A DNA stretch of 64,000 bases from Asaia sp003994335 (GTDB lineage Bacteria > Pseudomonadota > Alphaproteobacteria > Acetobacterales > Acetobacteraceae), in the NCBI RefSeq assembly GCF_037151175.1, contig NZ_JBBCOR010000004.1, forward strand, positions 248,001 through 312,000, given 5' to 3'. The first letter of the stretch is position 1. Each line of letters begins with the position of its first letter. The notes beneath the pieces were generated by a model. That model was not told the origin of the DNA, made no database searches, and worked only from the letters and a program-made list of their open reading frames with translations. Below, one piece after another: positions 9,008-17,882 of the stretch. Both the position numbers and the translations under genes were made by a program.

Positions 9008-12000
9008 ATGAGCAGGAAAACAGCCGCCCCTGAAGCGCGCGATCGGAAGGCAGCGGAGATGGGCGCGCAAGACACGACGCCCAGCAGAAGTCACGAGGCA
9101 GCCGCGCCAGCGGACAAGGTGACGGGCAAGATTTCTGCTTCGGGGTCAAGCCAGGGCGCGCCCTCGACCTCGGCCAGACTGACCACGCTCGATGGCAATT
9201 CCGCGGTGGTGCATGTGGCCTATCGCGTGAACGAGATCTGCGCCATCTATCCCATCACCCCGTCGTCGCCCATGGCCGAAACCGCCGATAGCTGGGCCAG
9301 TGCAGGGCTGAAAAATCTGTGGGGCAACGTTCCTATCGTGCAGGAGATGCAGGCGGAAGGCGGTGCTGCAGGATGCGTGCATGGCGCCCTCCAGAGCGGC
9401 GCGCTCACAACTACCTTCACCGCCTCACAAGGCCTGCTGCTCATGATCCCCAATCTGTACAAGATTGCGGGCGAACTGACCTCGACGGTCGTGCATGTGG
9501 CAGCGCGCGCGCTCGCCGCAGGGACCTCGTCCATTTTCGGCGATCATCAGGATCTGATGGCGGTGCGTCAGACCGGCTTCGCGCAAATCGGTGCGGCCTC
9601 GGTGCAGGAGGGGCACGATCTGGCGATCATTGCCCAGGCTGCGACCCTCGAATCCCGTGTGCCGTTCATTCATTTCACGGACGGATTTCGCACGTCGCAT
9701 GAGTATAACTCGCTTGATGTCGTGCCAGATGGGCAGATCCGCGCGATGATCGATGAAGATCAGGTTCGCGCCCATCGTGAGAGAGCCCTCAGTCCCGACA
9801 GGCCATTCATTCGGGGAACCTGGCAGAACCCGGATACCTATTTCCAGACCCGCGAGGCAGTGAACACCTATTATCTGCGTACTCCCGGCATTGTCAGGGC
9901 GGCGATGGACCGGTTCGCGGCCCTGACGGGGCGTCAATACGGCCTGTTCCGCTATGAGGGTGCGCCCGATGCCCGCCATGTGGTGATCGCCATGGGGTCC
10001 GGTGCGGAAGTCGTACGCGAAACGGCACTCTGGCTGAACGCCCATGATACGAAGCGCAAACTGGGGGCGCTGCAAGTCGTGCTCTATCGCCCTTTCGATG
10101 CAAAGGCATTTCTGGAGGCACTCCCAAAGACGGTCGAACGTATCGCCGTGCTCGACCGCACTAAAGAACCCGGCGCCCCTATGGAGCCGCTTCATGCCGA
10201 TATCGTGGGCGTGCTCGCCGAGGCCGTGGCGACCGGGCAGTTCCCGCATATGCCACGGGTGATCGGTGGGCGTTATGGCCTGTCATCGCGTGACTTTCAT
10301 CCCGGCATGGCGCGGGCTGTATTCGACGAACTGGCCCAGCCGACCCCGCGCGCCGCGTTCACCATCGGGTTGATCGATGACGTTACCCATCTGAGTCTCG
10401 AGTACGATGAAGGGTTCGATATCGAGCCTGCTGGCACGACGCGTTGCCTCTTTTATGGCGTGGGGGCAGATGGAACGGTGGGTGCCAACAAGAACAGTGT
10501 CGAGATCATAGGCGCTCTGAAAGGGCGCTATGCCCAGGCCTATTTCGATTACGACTCCCATAAATCAGGGGCAGAGACGGCGTCTCATCTGCGTTTTGGC
10601 AAGGCACCCATCACAGCCCCCTATCTGATCCGTCATGCCGATTTCATCGCCTGCCATAAATTCGAATTCCTCTTTCGGCGCGACCTGCTGGGGGCTGCCA
10701 ATGAGGGGGGCATCTTCCTGCTCAACAGCCCTTACGGACCGGACACCGTCTGGGAGCAACTGCCCCGCAAGGTCCAGGATCAGATCATCGACCGGAAGCT
10801 GCATTTTCACGTCATCGACGCCTCGCGTGTCGCCCTGGAAATCGGGCTCGGCCCGAGGATCAACACGATCCTGCAGACCTGTTTTTTTCATCTGACAGGC
10901 ATTCTCCCTCAGGAAGAGGCCATCGCAGCCATCAAGGCGTTCATTCAGAAATCCTATGGAGCCAAGGGCGGAAATATCGTAGCGCTGAACAACGCTGCGG
11001 TGGATGCCGCTGTGGAGGCGCTGCACGCGGTGCCTGTGCCGCAGCGCGCCGAGGGAACGCGCGCCATGCCGCCTCTCGTGCCGGAAGACGCCCCTGATTT
11101 CGTGCATCGTGTCACGGCCGAGATCATGGCGGGGCGTGGCGAGATGATTCCGGTCAGCGCCATTCCGGCCGATGGTACGTTCCCTGGTGGTACAACGCGT
11201 TTCGAGAAGCGCAATATCGCCGTCGAGGTGCCGGTCTGGGAACCCGAGCGCTGCATCCAGTGCGGGCAATGCAGCGTCGTCTGTCCGCATAGCGTCATTC
11301 GGGCCAAGACCTTTGAGACGACCTGCCTCGATCACGCACCGGCGGCGTTCAAATCGGCTCCGGTCAATGCAAAAGGGTATCCCGATACACGCTATACGCT
11401 GCAATTCTACGTCGAGGATTGCACGGGATGTGCAGTCTGCGTGGAGAATTGCCCTGCCATCGACCCCGAAACGCAGGAACGCGCCATCAACATGGCCGAA
11501 AAGATGCCGCTGCTTCAAAATGAGCGTCGGAATATCGGGTTTTTTGAGACCATTCCGGAGCTGGAGCGCATGAGGGTCAACCCCTCGACCGTGCGCGGTG
11601 TGCAGTTTCTCGAGCCGCTTTTCGAGTTCAGCGGTGCCTGCGCGGGATGTGGCGAGACACCCTATCTCAAACTCGTCTCGCAGCTATTCGGCGACCGGAT
11701 GCAGATTGCCAATGCCACCGGCTGCTCGGCTATTTTCGCAGGCAATACCCCGGCGCACCCATGGAAAGCCAACGCCGAGGGGCGTGGTGTCGCCTGGTCG
11801 AACTCTCTCTTTGAGGATAATGCGGAGTTCGGTCTCGGCTTTCGTCTGGCCATCGACAAGCAGACAGAGCTCGCCCGCGCGCTGACAGAAACACTGAAAG
11901 CGCGTATTGGTCCCGATCTCGCCCGGGCTCTTCTGGATGCGCCTCAGGAGACGGAATGGGATTTTTCGCTGCAGCGCGCGCGCGTCAAGGCGTTGAAGAG

Positions 12001-12760
12001 CACGCTTGCAGCCTTGCCTGATGAGGCGCGTCAGGGCGAGGCCGAAACCCTGCTGAGCGTGGCCGACCACCTCGTACGTCGATCTGTCTGGATCATCGGT
12101 GGCGACGGGTGGGCCTATGATATCGGCTATGGGGGGCTCGATCACGTACTGGCGCAGAATCGCAACGTGAATATTCTGGTGCTCGATACCGAGGTTTATT
12201 CGAATACAGGCGGTCAGTCATCCAAGGCAACGCCGATCGGGGCTTCTGCCAAATTCGCCGCTGCTGGTAAAAGAGCCCCGCGCAAGGATCTCGGCCTACA
12301 GGCCGTGTCGTACGGGAATGTCTATGTGGCCCAGATCGCCATTGGCGCTGATCCAGAGCAGGCGCTGACGGCCATACGTGAGGCAGAGGCCCATGACGGG
12401 CCGTCACTCATCATCGCCTACTCCCAATGTATCGCTCACGGCATCGATATGCGTGATGGCATGAAGCAGCAGGCCCGCGCCGTAGCGTCAGGATACTGGC
12501 CACTCTTTCGTTTTGACCCGGCGATGCGCAAGGAGGGCCTCAATCCGTTCCAACTCGACTCTCCGCGTCCGCGGATACCCTTCGAAGACTATGCCTATCG
12601 CGAGCTGCGCTACAAAACCCTGTCGCGCACGGCGCTGGAAGAAGCAGAGCATCTGTTGCATCAGGCTCAGGCCGCAGCCTTCGAACGTTATCGCCTCTAT
12701 GAGGATATGGCGGAACGCGACGGCAGGCGCTTCCTGCCTCACTGGGAGGACGTGGAGTAA
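9008..12760 (+). CDS. nifJ: Pyruvate:ferredoxin (flavodoxin) oxidoreductase, single-chain
   Basis: A 1250-residue one-chain enzyme that oxidises pyruvate and CoA to acetyl-CoA and CO2 with a low-potential acceptor. In order: domain I with YPITPSSPMAE (about residues 80-90); the gamma-type domain with GVGADGTVGANKNS (about residues 485-500); two ferredoxin clusters (CIQCGQCSVVCP and CTGCAVCVENCPA, about residues 750-820); the proximal cluster CAGCGETPY; and the ThDP domain with GDGWAYDIGYGG and LDTEVYSNTGGQSS. All expected motifs are present. An Ala/Ser-rich extension of about 55 residues precedes the usual N-terminus. A full-length, oxygen-sensitive PFOR is notable in a lineage regarded as strictly aerobic. 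Oxalate oxidoreductase is unlikely, since that is a multi-subunit relative. Confidence 0.93.
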   Translation: MSRKTAAPEARDRKAAEMGAQDTTPSRSHEAAAPADKVTGKISASGSSQGAPSTSARLTTLDGNSAVVHVAYRVNEICAIYPITPSSPMAETADSWASAGLKNLWGNVPIVQEMQAEGGAAGCVHGALQSGALTTTFTASQGLLLMIPNLYKIAGELTSTVVHVAARALAAGTSSIFGDHQDLMAVRQTGFAQIGAASVQEGHDLAIIAQAATLESRVPFIHFTDGFRTSHEYNSLDVVPDGQIRAMIDEDQVRAHRERALSPDRPFIRGTWQNPDTYFQTREAVNTYYLRTPGIVRAAMDRFAALTGRQYGLFRYEGAPDARHVVIAMGSGAEVVRETALWLNAHDTKRKLGALQVVLYRPFDAKAFLEALPKTVERIAVLDRTKEPGAPMEPLHADIVGVLAEAVATGQFPHMPRVIGGRYGLSSRDFHPGMARAVFDELAQPTPRAAFTIGLIDDVTHLSLEYDEGFDIEPAGTTRCLFYGVGADGTVGANKNSVEIIGALKGRYAQAYFDYDSHKSGAETASHLRFGKAPITAPYLIRHADFIACHKFEFLFRRDLLGAANEGGIFLLNSPYGPDTVWEQLPRKVQDQIIDRKLHFHVIDASRVALEIGLGPRINTILQTCFFHLTGILPQEEAIAAIKAFIQKSYGAKGGNIVALNNAAVDAAVEALHAVPVPQRAEGTRAMPPLVPEDAPDFVHRVTAEIMAGRGEMIPVSAIPADGTFPGGTTRFEKRNIAVEVPVWEPERCIQCGQCSVVCPHSVIRAKTFETTCLDHAPAAFKSAPVNAKGYPDTRYTLQFYVEDCTGCAVCVENCPAIDPETQERAINMAEKMPLLQNERRNIGFFETIPELERMRVNPSTVRGVQFLEPLFEFSGACAGCGETPYLKLVSQLFGDRMQIANATGCSAIFAGNTPAHPWKANAEGRGVAWSNSLFEDNAEFGLGFRLAIDKQTELARALTETLKARIGPDLARALLDAPQETEWDFSLQRARVKALKSTLAALPDEARQGEAETLLSVADHLVRRSVWIIGGDGWAYDIGYGGLDHVLAQNRNVNILVLDTEVYSNTGGQSSKATPIGASAKFAAAGKRAPRKDLGLQAVSYGNVYVAQIAIGADPEQALTAIREAEAHDGPSLIIAYSQCIAHGIDMRDGMKQQARAVASGYWPLFRFDPAMRKEGLNPFQLDSPRPRIPFEDYAYRELRYKTLSRTALEEAEHLLHQAQAAAFERYRLYEDMAERDGRRFLPHWEDVE

Positions 12761-13036
12761 CGAAGGTGTGCTCAGCTGAGCGCGGCCTTCGCGCTCCCTC
12801 GGCATGGGGGCGTTTTCTGAGGGGATACGCGCTGCTCCCGTTGGGCAGGAGAGGATGGGCGAGCCGTAATCACCGTGGCTCGGGCTGTTTCCCTGCCTCA
12901 CGGGCCCATCAGATTTCCCCTGGGGGCACCCTTCCCCTCGAGATTGGCCGCGGGGCCTCCACGCGTCGTTTCCCGCCCCCTTTATTCGGGGAACGACAGG
13001 GATGTTTCCCCACGGGCATGATCAAGAGACAAGACG
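12761..13036. other. Intergenic region between nifJ and the phosphate acyltransferase gene
   Basis: This 276-base gap has no supported gene. A possible weak terminator (CGAGCC at 12860-12865, GGCTCG at 12877-12882) lies about 100 bases after nifJ. The acyltransferase gene may therefore have its own promoter. Confidence 0.4.
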
Positions 13037-13988
13037 ATGACAGAAACACGCCTCAATAGCGCGTCAGATACACGGCACACGGCTTTCGATGCGTTGATTG
13101 CACGCGCCAGAGCTTCGGGCGCCGTGCCCTACGCCATTGTGTGGCCCTGTGAAGCCCACGCCCTTGCCGGGGCCATAGAGGCGGCGCGCCGGGGAATTCT
13201 GATGCCTGTGCTCGTGGGCAATAGGGTTCTGATGGAAAGGGCCGCTCAGGAGGCCGGGCTGTCGCTTGTTTCGTATCGCGTGGTCGAGGCGGCTACACCC
13301 GAAGAGGCCGTGAGCGCGGCTATCGCTTTGGTTCATGAAGGGACGGTGCACGGGCTGGCCAAGGGCAGTCTGCACACGGATGTGCTCATGCATGGGGTCG
13401 TCGCGCAGGAGAGCGGTTTGAGAACCGATCGGCGTATGAGCCATGTGTTCATGATGGCGGTCAGAGGCCGGGCAGAGCCGCTTTTTCTGACAGATTCCGC
13501 CATCAATATTGCGCCCGATCTGACGACGAAACGGCATATCATTCAGAATGCCGTCGATCTGCATCACGGTCTGGGTTTCGGAACACCGCGTGTCGCCATT
13601 CTCTCAGCGGTCGAGACGCTCAATCCCAGGATACAGGGAACGCTCGACGCGGCCTGTCTGAGCAAGATGGCGGAACGCGGCGAGATAACCGGTGCCATCG
13701 TGGATGGTCCCCTGGCCATGGATAATGCGGTTGATGCAGAGGCGGCACGCATCAAGGGTCTGACGTCGCCCGTAGCGGGGCGCGCAGATTCTGGTCATGC
13801 CCGATCTCGAGGCCGGCAATATCGCGGTGAAGGCGCTCAGTTTTCTGGGGGAGGCCCGTTGTGGAGGGCTCGTGATGGGCGCGCGCGTGCCCATTCTTCT
13901 CACCAGCCGGGCCGATACCATCGAGGCGCGGCTTGATTCCGCCGCCATGGGCGCCGTCTATGCGCGCTTTTTGAACCAGAAAGCCTGA
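13037..13988 (+). pseudogene. Phosphate acetyl/butyryltransferase, frameshifted near the 3' end
   Basis: The first frame, from 13037, gives a normal phosphate acetyl/butyryltransferase (about 300-320 residues in the family), with elements such as LVGNR, GLAKGSLHTDVLM and DGPLAMDNAV. At the GGGG run 13777-13780 the homology moves to the next frame, which reads ILVMPDLEAGNI and LVMGARVPILLTSRAD to a stop at 13988. Removing one G gives a continuous protein of about 316 residues (SPVAGAQILVMPDL). As given, the first frame runs on as nonsense to 13936. Either the gene is inactivated or the base is a sequencing error. Such an enzyme would turn PFOR-made acetyl-CoA into acetyl phosphate. No acetate kinase gene follows. 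Confidence 0.85.
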
Positions 13989-14304
13989 GAATGCGGCCTC
14001 AGCAATCGAGGCAGGGCATTCACCCCGCGTTGTCCGATGTGGCTGACGCATGACACGCTATACGATGACCCCGCCCTCTCACTCATTACGATGAGCTGTG
14101 CCGTCACGCATGAAATATGAAGATTCCTCATGGATTGATCAGAACAAATCATTTCCGCTCACGATAGCGCGCAGGCATAAACGGGACGCGCCCTGAAAAC
14201 CGGTTCCCCGACATCACCAGCCAGGGCAGCGCAGGTCTTTCGGGTCATTCAGGTCTCGTTTCAGTGAGGCCGGACCGCGACCGGGTTTGGGAGGAAAGAA
14301 CGAC
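13989..14304. promoter_or_regulatory. Upstream region of mesX with a MetR-like site
   Basis: This 316-base gap holds no supported gene. TGAAGATTCCTCA at 14118-14130 matches the MetR pattern TGAA-N5-TTCA with one mismatch. No known methionine riboswitch was recognised. Confidence 0.3.
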
Positions 14305-15288
14305 ATGCAGCCCAGCGTCACATTCGACATCAGGAAAACCCGCTTCGATACCGGGTATTGTCCTTCTGATCAGACCCGGATCACCACCAACTTTGCCAAT
14401 CTGGCACGGGGCGCCAATCGCGAGGAGAATCTTCGCAGCGTATTGCGCATGATCGACAACCGCTTCAACGCAGCAGCGCATTGGGATAATCCGGCGGGTG
14501 ATCGCTATGGGCTCGCACTCGAAATCATCTCAGCGGAAATTCTGATCGATGAAGGAGGTACCCAAGCGCGCTTTCCTGCCATCGAAATGCTCAACATCGA
14601 TATCCTGGATCGACGGGAAGACCGGCGGATCAGGGGCATCGTCGGAAATAATTTCTCGTCTTATCTGCGTGACTATGATTTCAGCGTGGCCTTGCCTGCC
14701 CATAATGCGCAGCGGGCCGCGTTTGCGGTGCCGGATGATTTTGGTGTGCTGCATGGGCGTATCTTCAGGAATTTCCTCGCATCGGAAATCTATCGGAAGA
14801 ATTTCGATAAATCGCCGGTGATATGTCTGAGCGTGTCCAGCGACAGGACCTATATCGCGACGCCAAACCGCCATCCGGTCCTGGGCGTGGAATATAGCCA
14901 GCATGATCCGTCTCTGACCGATCATTATTTCGGTCAGATGGGGCTGCGGGTCCGGTATTTCATGCCGCCTCAGGCAGTGGCACCGCTGGCATTCTACTTC
15001 CAGGGCGATCTGACGGCTGATTATACCGATCTCGAACTGATGGGCACGATCGCCACGATGGAAACCTTCCAGAAAATCTATCGCCCTGAAATCTATAACG
15101 CGAACTCCGTTGCGACGGCGCGGTATCAGCCCAGCCTGCGCGCTCAGGATCACTCGCTGACCCGTATCACCTATGATCGCGAGGAACGCACGAGGCTCGC
15201 GATCGAGCAGGGCAAATATGCCGAGACGCATTTCGTCACGCCCTATCGTGATCTCCTTGCGCAATGGTCCGGGGCCTGTACCGCCTGA
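14305..15288 (+). CDS. mesX: MesX (DUF1852), partner of the MesD methionine synthase
   Basis: A 327-residue DUF1852 protein. Its N-terminal part contains TRITTNFANLARG and ENLRSVLRMIDNRFN; the last third contains YHPVLGVEYSQHD-like sequence (RHPVLGVEYSQHDPS). The ATG at 14305 follows a strong GGGAGGAAAG. DUF1852 is known as MesX, needed together with MesD for a folate-independent methionine synthase that works in aerobes and requires oxygen. The mesD gene starts 44 bases downstream, as expected. Its exact chemical role, perhaps handling the methyl donor, is not settled. This pair suggests that the cell can make methionine without relying on MetE or MetH in this branch. Confidence 0.88.
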   Translation: MQPSVTFDIRKTRFDTGYCPSDQTRITTNFANLARGANREENLRSVLRMIDNRFNAAAHWDNPAGDRYGLALEIISAEILIDEGGTQARFPAIEMLNIDILDRREDRRIRGIVGNNFSSYLRDYDFSVALPAHNAQRAAFAVPDDFGVLHGRIFRNFLASEIYRKNFDKSPVICLSVSSDRTYIATPNRHPVLGVEYSQHDPSLTDHYFGQMGLRVRYFMPPQAVAPLAFYFQGDLTADYTDLELMGTIATMETFQKIYRPEIYNANSVATARYQPSLRAQDHSLTRITYDREERTRLAIEQGKYAETHFVTPYRDLLAQWSGACTA

Positions 15289-15332
15289 TTTTTGCCACTC
15301 GCAATGCGACTCTTCATTCAAAGGCCTCGACC

Positions 15333-16373
15333 ATGAATAAATTCCTCCCTACTTCCACGGCGGGTAGCCTGCCCAAGCCATCCTGGCTGGCCCAGCCCGA
15401 AACACTCTGGTCAGCCTGGCGATTGGCGGATCAGGATCTGGCAGAAGGGCGTCAGGACGCGCTCTCTCTGTCATTGCATGAGCAGGATCTCGCGGGGATC
15501 GATATCGTCAGCGATGGCGAGCAGACGCGCCAGCATTTCGTGACCACCTTTATCGAACATCTGAACGGCGTCGATTTCGAGAAGCGCGAGACTGTCCGGA
15601 TACGCGATCGATACGATGCCAGCGTGCCGAGCGTGGTCGATGCGGTATCCCGATCCAGACCGGTTTTTGTCGACGATGCCAGATTCCTGCGTAAGCAGAC
15701 GCGCAAGCCGATCAAATGGGCGCTCCCCGGTCCCATGACGATGGTCGATACCCTGTACGACAACCACTACAAGAGCCGCGAGAAACTTGCCTGGGAATTT
15801 GCCGGAATTCTCAATCAAGAGGCCCGGGAGCTGGCCGCGGCAGGGGTGGATATCATCCAGTTCGATGAACCTGCCTTCAACGTGTTCTTCGATGAAGTAA
15901 ACGACTGGGGTATCGCCGCGCTGGAGCGAGCAAGCGCAGGTCTGACCTGCGAAACCGCCGTGCATATCTGCTACGGCTACGGGATCGAGGCCAATACCGA
16001 CTGGAAGGAGAGCCTTGGCTCGGAATGGCGTCAGTATGAGGCGATCTTCCCGAGACTGCAGCGCTCGCATCTCGATATGGTGTCGCTCGAGTGCCATAAC
16101 TCCCGCGTGCCGATGGATCTGATCGAGCTTATCCGCGGCAAGAAGGTGATGGTGGGGGCGATCGACGTTGCCAGCAGGAGCGTCGAAACCGCTGAGGAGG
16201 TGGCGAGGACCCTGCGCAATGCCCTGCGCTTTGTCGATGCCGACAAGCTGTATCCGAGCACCAATTGCGGCATGGCGCCTTTGCCGCGCGATGTGGCGCG
16301 CGGTAAGCTGAAGGCTCTGAGCGCCGGTGCGGCGCTGGTGCGCGCCGAACTGACAGGGAACCATGCAGCCTGA
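15333..16373 (+). CDS. mesD: MesD-type core methionine synthase
   Basis: A 346-residue protein corresponding to the C-terminal catalytic half of MetE only. It starts MNKFLPTSTAGSLPKPSW at 15333; the open frame further upstream is not part of the family. The zinc-binding residues expected for a core MetE are visible: His and Cys in AVHICYGYG and the late Cys in STNCGMAPLPRD. The aspartate/glutamate-containing DEPAFNVFF is also family-typical. Being short and next to mesX identifies it as MesD rather than MesA, MesB, MesC or full-length MetE. It transfers a methyl group to homocysteine from a donor other than methyl-folate. Confidence 0.85.
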   Translation: MNKFLPTSTAGSLPKPSWLAQPETLWSAWRLADQDLAEGRQDALSLSLHEQDLAGIDIVSDGEQTRQHFVTTFIEHLNGVDFEKRETVRIRDRYDASVPSVVDAVSRSRPVFVDDARFLRKQTRKPIKWALPGPMTMVDTLYDNHYKSREKLAWEFAGILNQEARELAAAGVDIIQFDEPAFNVFFDEVNDWGIAALERASAGLTCETAVHICYGYGIEANTDWKESLGSEWRQYEAIFPRLQRSHLDMVSLECHNSRVPMDLIELIRGKKVMVGAIDVASRSVETAEEVARTLRNALRFVDADKLYPSTNCGMAPLPRDVARGKLKALSAGAALVRAELTGNHAA

Positions 16374-16385
16374 ACCCGCTCCCCT

Positions 16386-16420
16386 CGGTCGGGCTTTTCG
16401 AGCAACCGAAAGCCCGGCCT
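16386..16420. terminator. Bidirectional terminator between mesD and urtE
   Basis: CGGGCTTTTCG and CGAAAGCCCG flank a six-base loop in the 62-base gap between these convergent genes. Outer G/C pairs extend the stem, and T-rich sequence lies on the plus-strand side. Confidence 0.6.
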
Positions 16421-16435
16421 TTCGAGGAGGTGCTT

Positions 16436-17131
16436 TCAGATAGCCACGTAGCGCCGGACCTCTTCGGCTTCCAGCGTCGCCGCGGCACCGGACACGACCA
16501 CGCGCCCGCGATCGAGCACCACAATCTGCTGTGCGAGTTCGAAGGCGAAATCGAAATACTGTTCCACGAGCAGGATCGCCATATCGCCCCGCCGACGCAG
16601 GGCGTCGATCACCCGGCCGATATCCTTGATGATGCTGGGTTGAATACCCTCGGTAGGCTCATCCAGCACCAGAAGACGGGGCTTGATGACGAGTGCGCGC
16701 GCAATTGCAAGCTGCTGTTGCTGACCGCCCGAGAGATCGCCGCCGCGCCGTGTCATCATCTTTCCCAGCACTGGAAAGAGATCGAAAATCTCCTCCGGCA
16801 GGCGTCTCTCGCCGCGTGGCAGCAAGGCAAGCCCGGTTTCAAGGTTTTCACGTACTGTCATGAGCGGGAAGATGTCACGTCCCTGTGGAACCGTCGCAAT
16901 TCCCCGTCGTGCCCGCTCATAGGCAGGCAGCGCGGTGATGTCCTCGCCCTCCCAGGTGATGCAACCGGAGGAGACCGCATGCATGCCGGTCACGGCGCGC
17001 AGGGTGCTCGTCTTGCCCACGCCGTTGCGCCCCAACAGACAGGTGACCGATCCGGGCTCGGCCTTGAGCGAGACACCGCGCAGGGCGATCGCAGCACCGT
17101 AATGCAATTCGATCTGATCGACATTCAGCAT
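16436..17131 (-). CDS. urtE: Urea ABC transporter ATPase UrtE
   Basis: A 231-residue LivF-type ATPase. Walker A is GRNGVGKTS, the signature is DLSGGQQQQLAIARAL and Walker B is LLVLDEPTEGIQPS. The ATG at 17131 follows GGTGAGGG and gives the expected MLNVDQIELHYG start; a longer frame to 17179 would overlap urtD. It is last in urtABCDE. The IQPSIIKDIG segment after Walker B is characteristic of UrtE rather than amino-acid LivF. Confidence 0.92.
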   Translation of the reverse strand: MLNVDQIELHYGAAIALRGVSLKAEPGSVTCLLGRNGVGKTSTLRAVTGMHAVSSGCITWEGEDITALPAYERARRGIATVPQGRDIFPLMTVRENLETGLALLPRGERRLPEEIFDLFPVLGKMMTRRGGDLSGGQQQQLAIARALVIKPRLLVLDEPTEGIQPSIIKDIGRVIDALRRRGDMAILLVEQYFDFAFELAQQIVVLDRGRVVVSGAAATLEAEEVRRYVAI

Positions 17132-17141
17132 GACTGATCCC

Positions 17142-17882
17142 TCACCGTCCGAGATAGACTTCAATGACGCGCGGATCATTGCTGACCGTATCGAGCGGCC
17201 CTTCCGCCAGAACCGCGCCTTCGTGAAGCACCGTCACGGTCACATCCAGCGCCCGCACGAAATCCATGTCATGCTCCACCACCACAACGCTGCGCGTACG
17301 ATTGATCTCGCGCAGCAACTCGGCCGTTTCGGCAGTCTCTGCATCGGTCATACCGGCGACAGGTTCGTCCACAAGGAGCAGATCGGGCTCCTGTGCCAGC
17401 AGCATGCCAATCTCGAGCCATTGCTTCTGGCCGTGACTGAGCCCACCCGCAGCGCGCGTACTTTCGGCACCGAGGCGAATGGTGGCGAGAAGCCCTTCGA
17501 TACGCCGGATCTCATCAGGGGTCAGCCGGGCGAAAAGCAGCCTGTGCGGGCGTCGGAGGCCCTTGAGGGCGAGCAGAAGATTATCCCAGACGCTCAGGGC
17601 CTCGAACACGGTCGGTTTCTGGAATTTGCGCCCGATCCCTAGTTCGGCAATGGCAGGTTCGTCCAGACGGGTCAGGTCATGACCCCGAAAGGTGACGCTC
17701 CCCGTATCAGGACGGGTCTTGCCGGTGATGATATCCATCATTGTCGTTTTGCCAGCGCCATTAGGGCCCACGATCGCGCGCATTTCGCCCGGTGCAAGGG
17801 TGAGCGAGAGGCCGTTGATGGCCCTGAACCCATCGAAGCTGACGGAAACATCCCGCAAGTCGAGAAGAGCGGCGGTCGTCAT
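17142..17882 (-). CDS. urtD: Urea ABC transporter ATPase UrtD
   Basis: A 246-residue LivG-type ATPase with Walker A GPNGAGKTTMMD, signature GLSHGQKQWLEIGMLL and Walker B LLLVDEPVAGM. The GQKQWLEIGM signature is typical of UrtD. Its ATG overlaps the urtC stop by four bases. It pairs with UrtE to power the UrtB/UrtC channel. Confidence 0.93.
   Translation of the reverse strand: MTTAALLDLRDVSVSFDGFRAINGLSLTLAPGEMRAIVGPNGAGKTTMMDIITGKTRPDTGSVTFRGHDLTRLDEPAIAELGIGRKFQKPTVFEALSVWDNLLLALKGLRRPHRLLFARLTPDEIRRIEGLLATIRLGAESTRAAGGLSHGQKQWLEIGMLLAQEPDLLLVDEPVAGMTDAETAETAELLREINRTRSVVVVEHDMDFVRALDVTVTVLHEGAVLAEGPLDTVSNDPRVIEVYLGR

Noticed and set aside
10565..11518. 317-codon minus-strand frame inside nifJ
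   Set aside because: Antisense to conserved Fe-S sequence of PFOR; no start signal or motif.
9008..12760. PFOR-family protein as an oxalate oxidoreductase, given the oxalate genes nearby
   Set aside because: Known oxalate oxidoreductases are multi-subunit; this is a single-chain PFOR with standard motifs and its own promoter region.
12766..13059. 97-codon plus-strand frame between nifJ and the acyltransferase gene
   Set aside because: No ribosome-binding site or similarity; overlaps the start of the next gene.
13989..14304. SAM, SAH or cobalamin riboswitch before mesX
   Set aside because: No consensus core of these classes could be matched by eye; a covariance-model search would decide.
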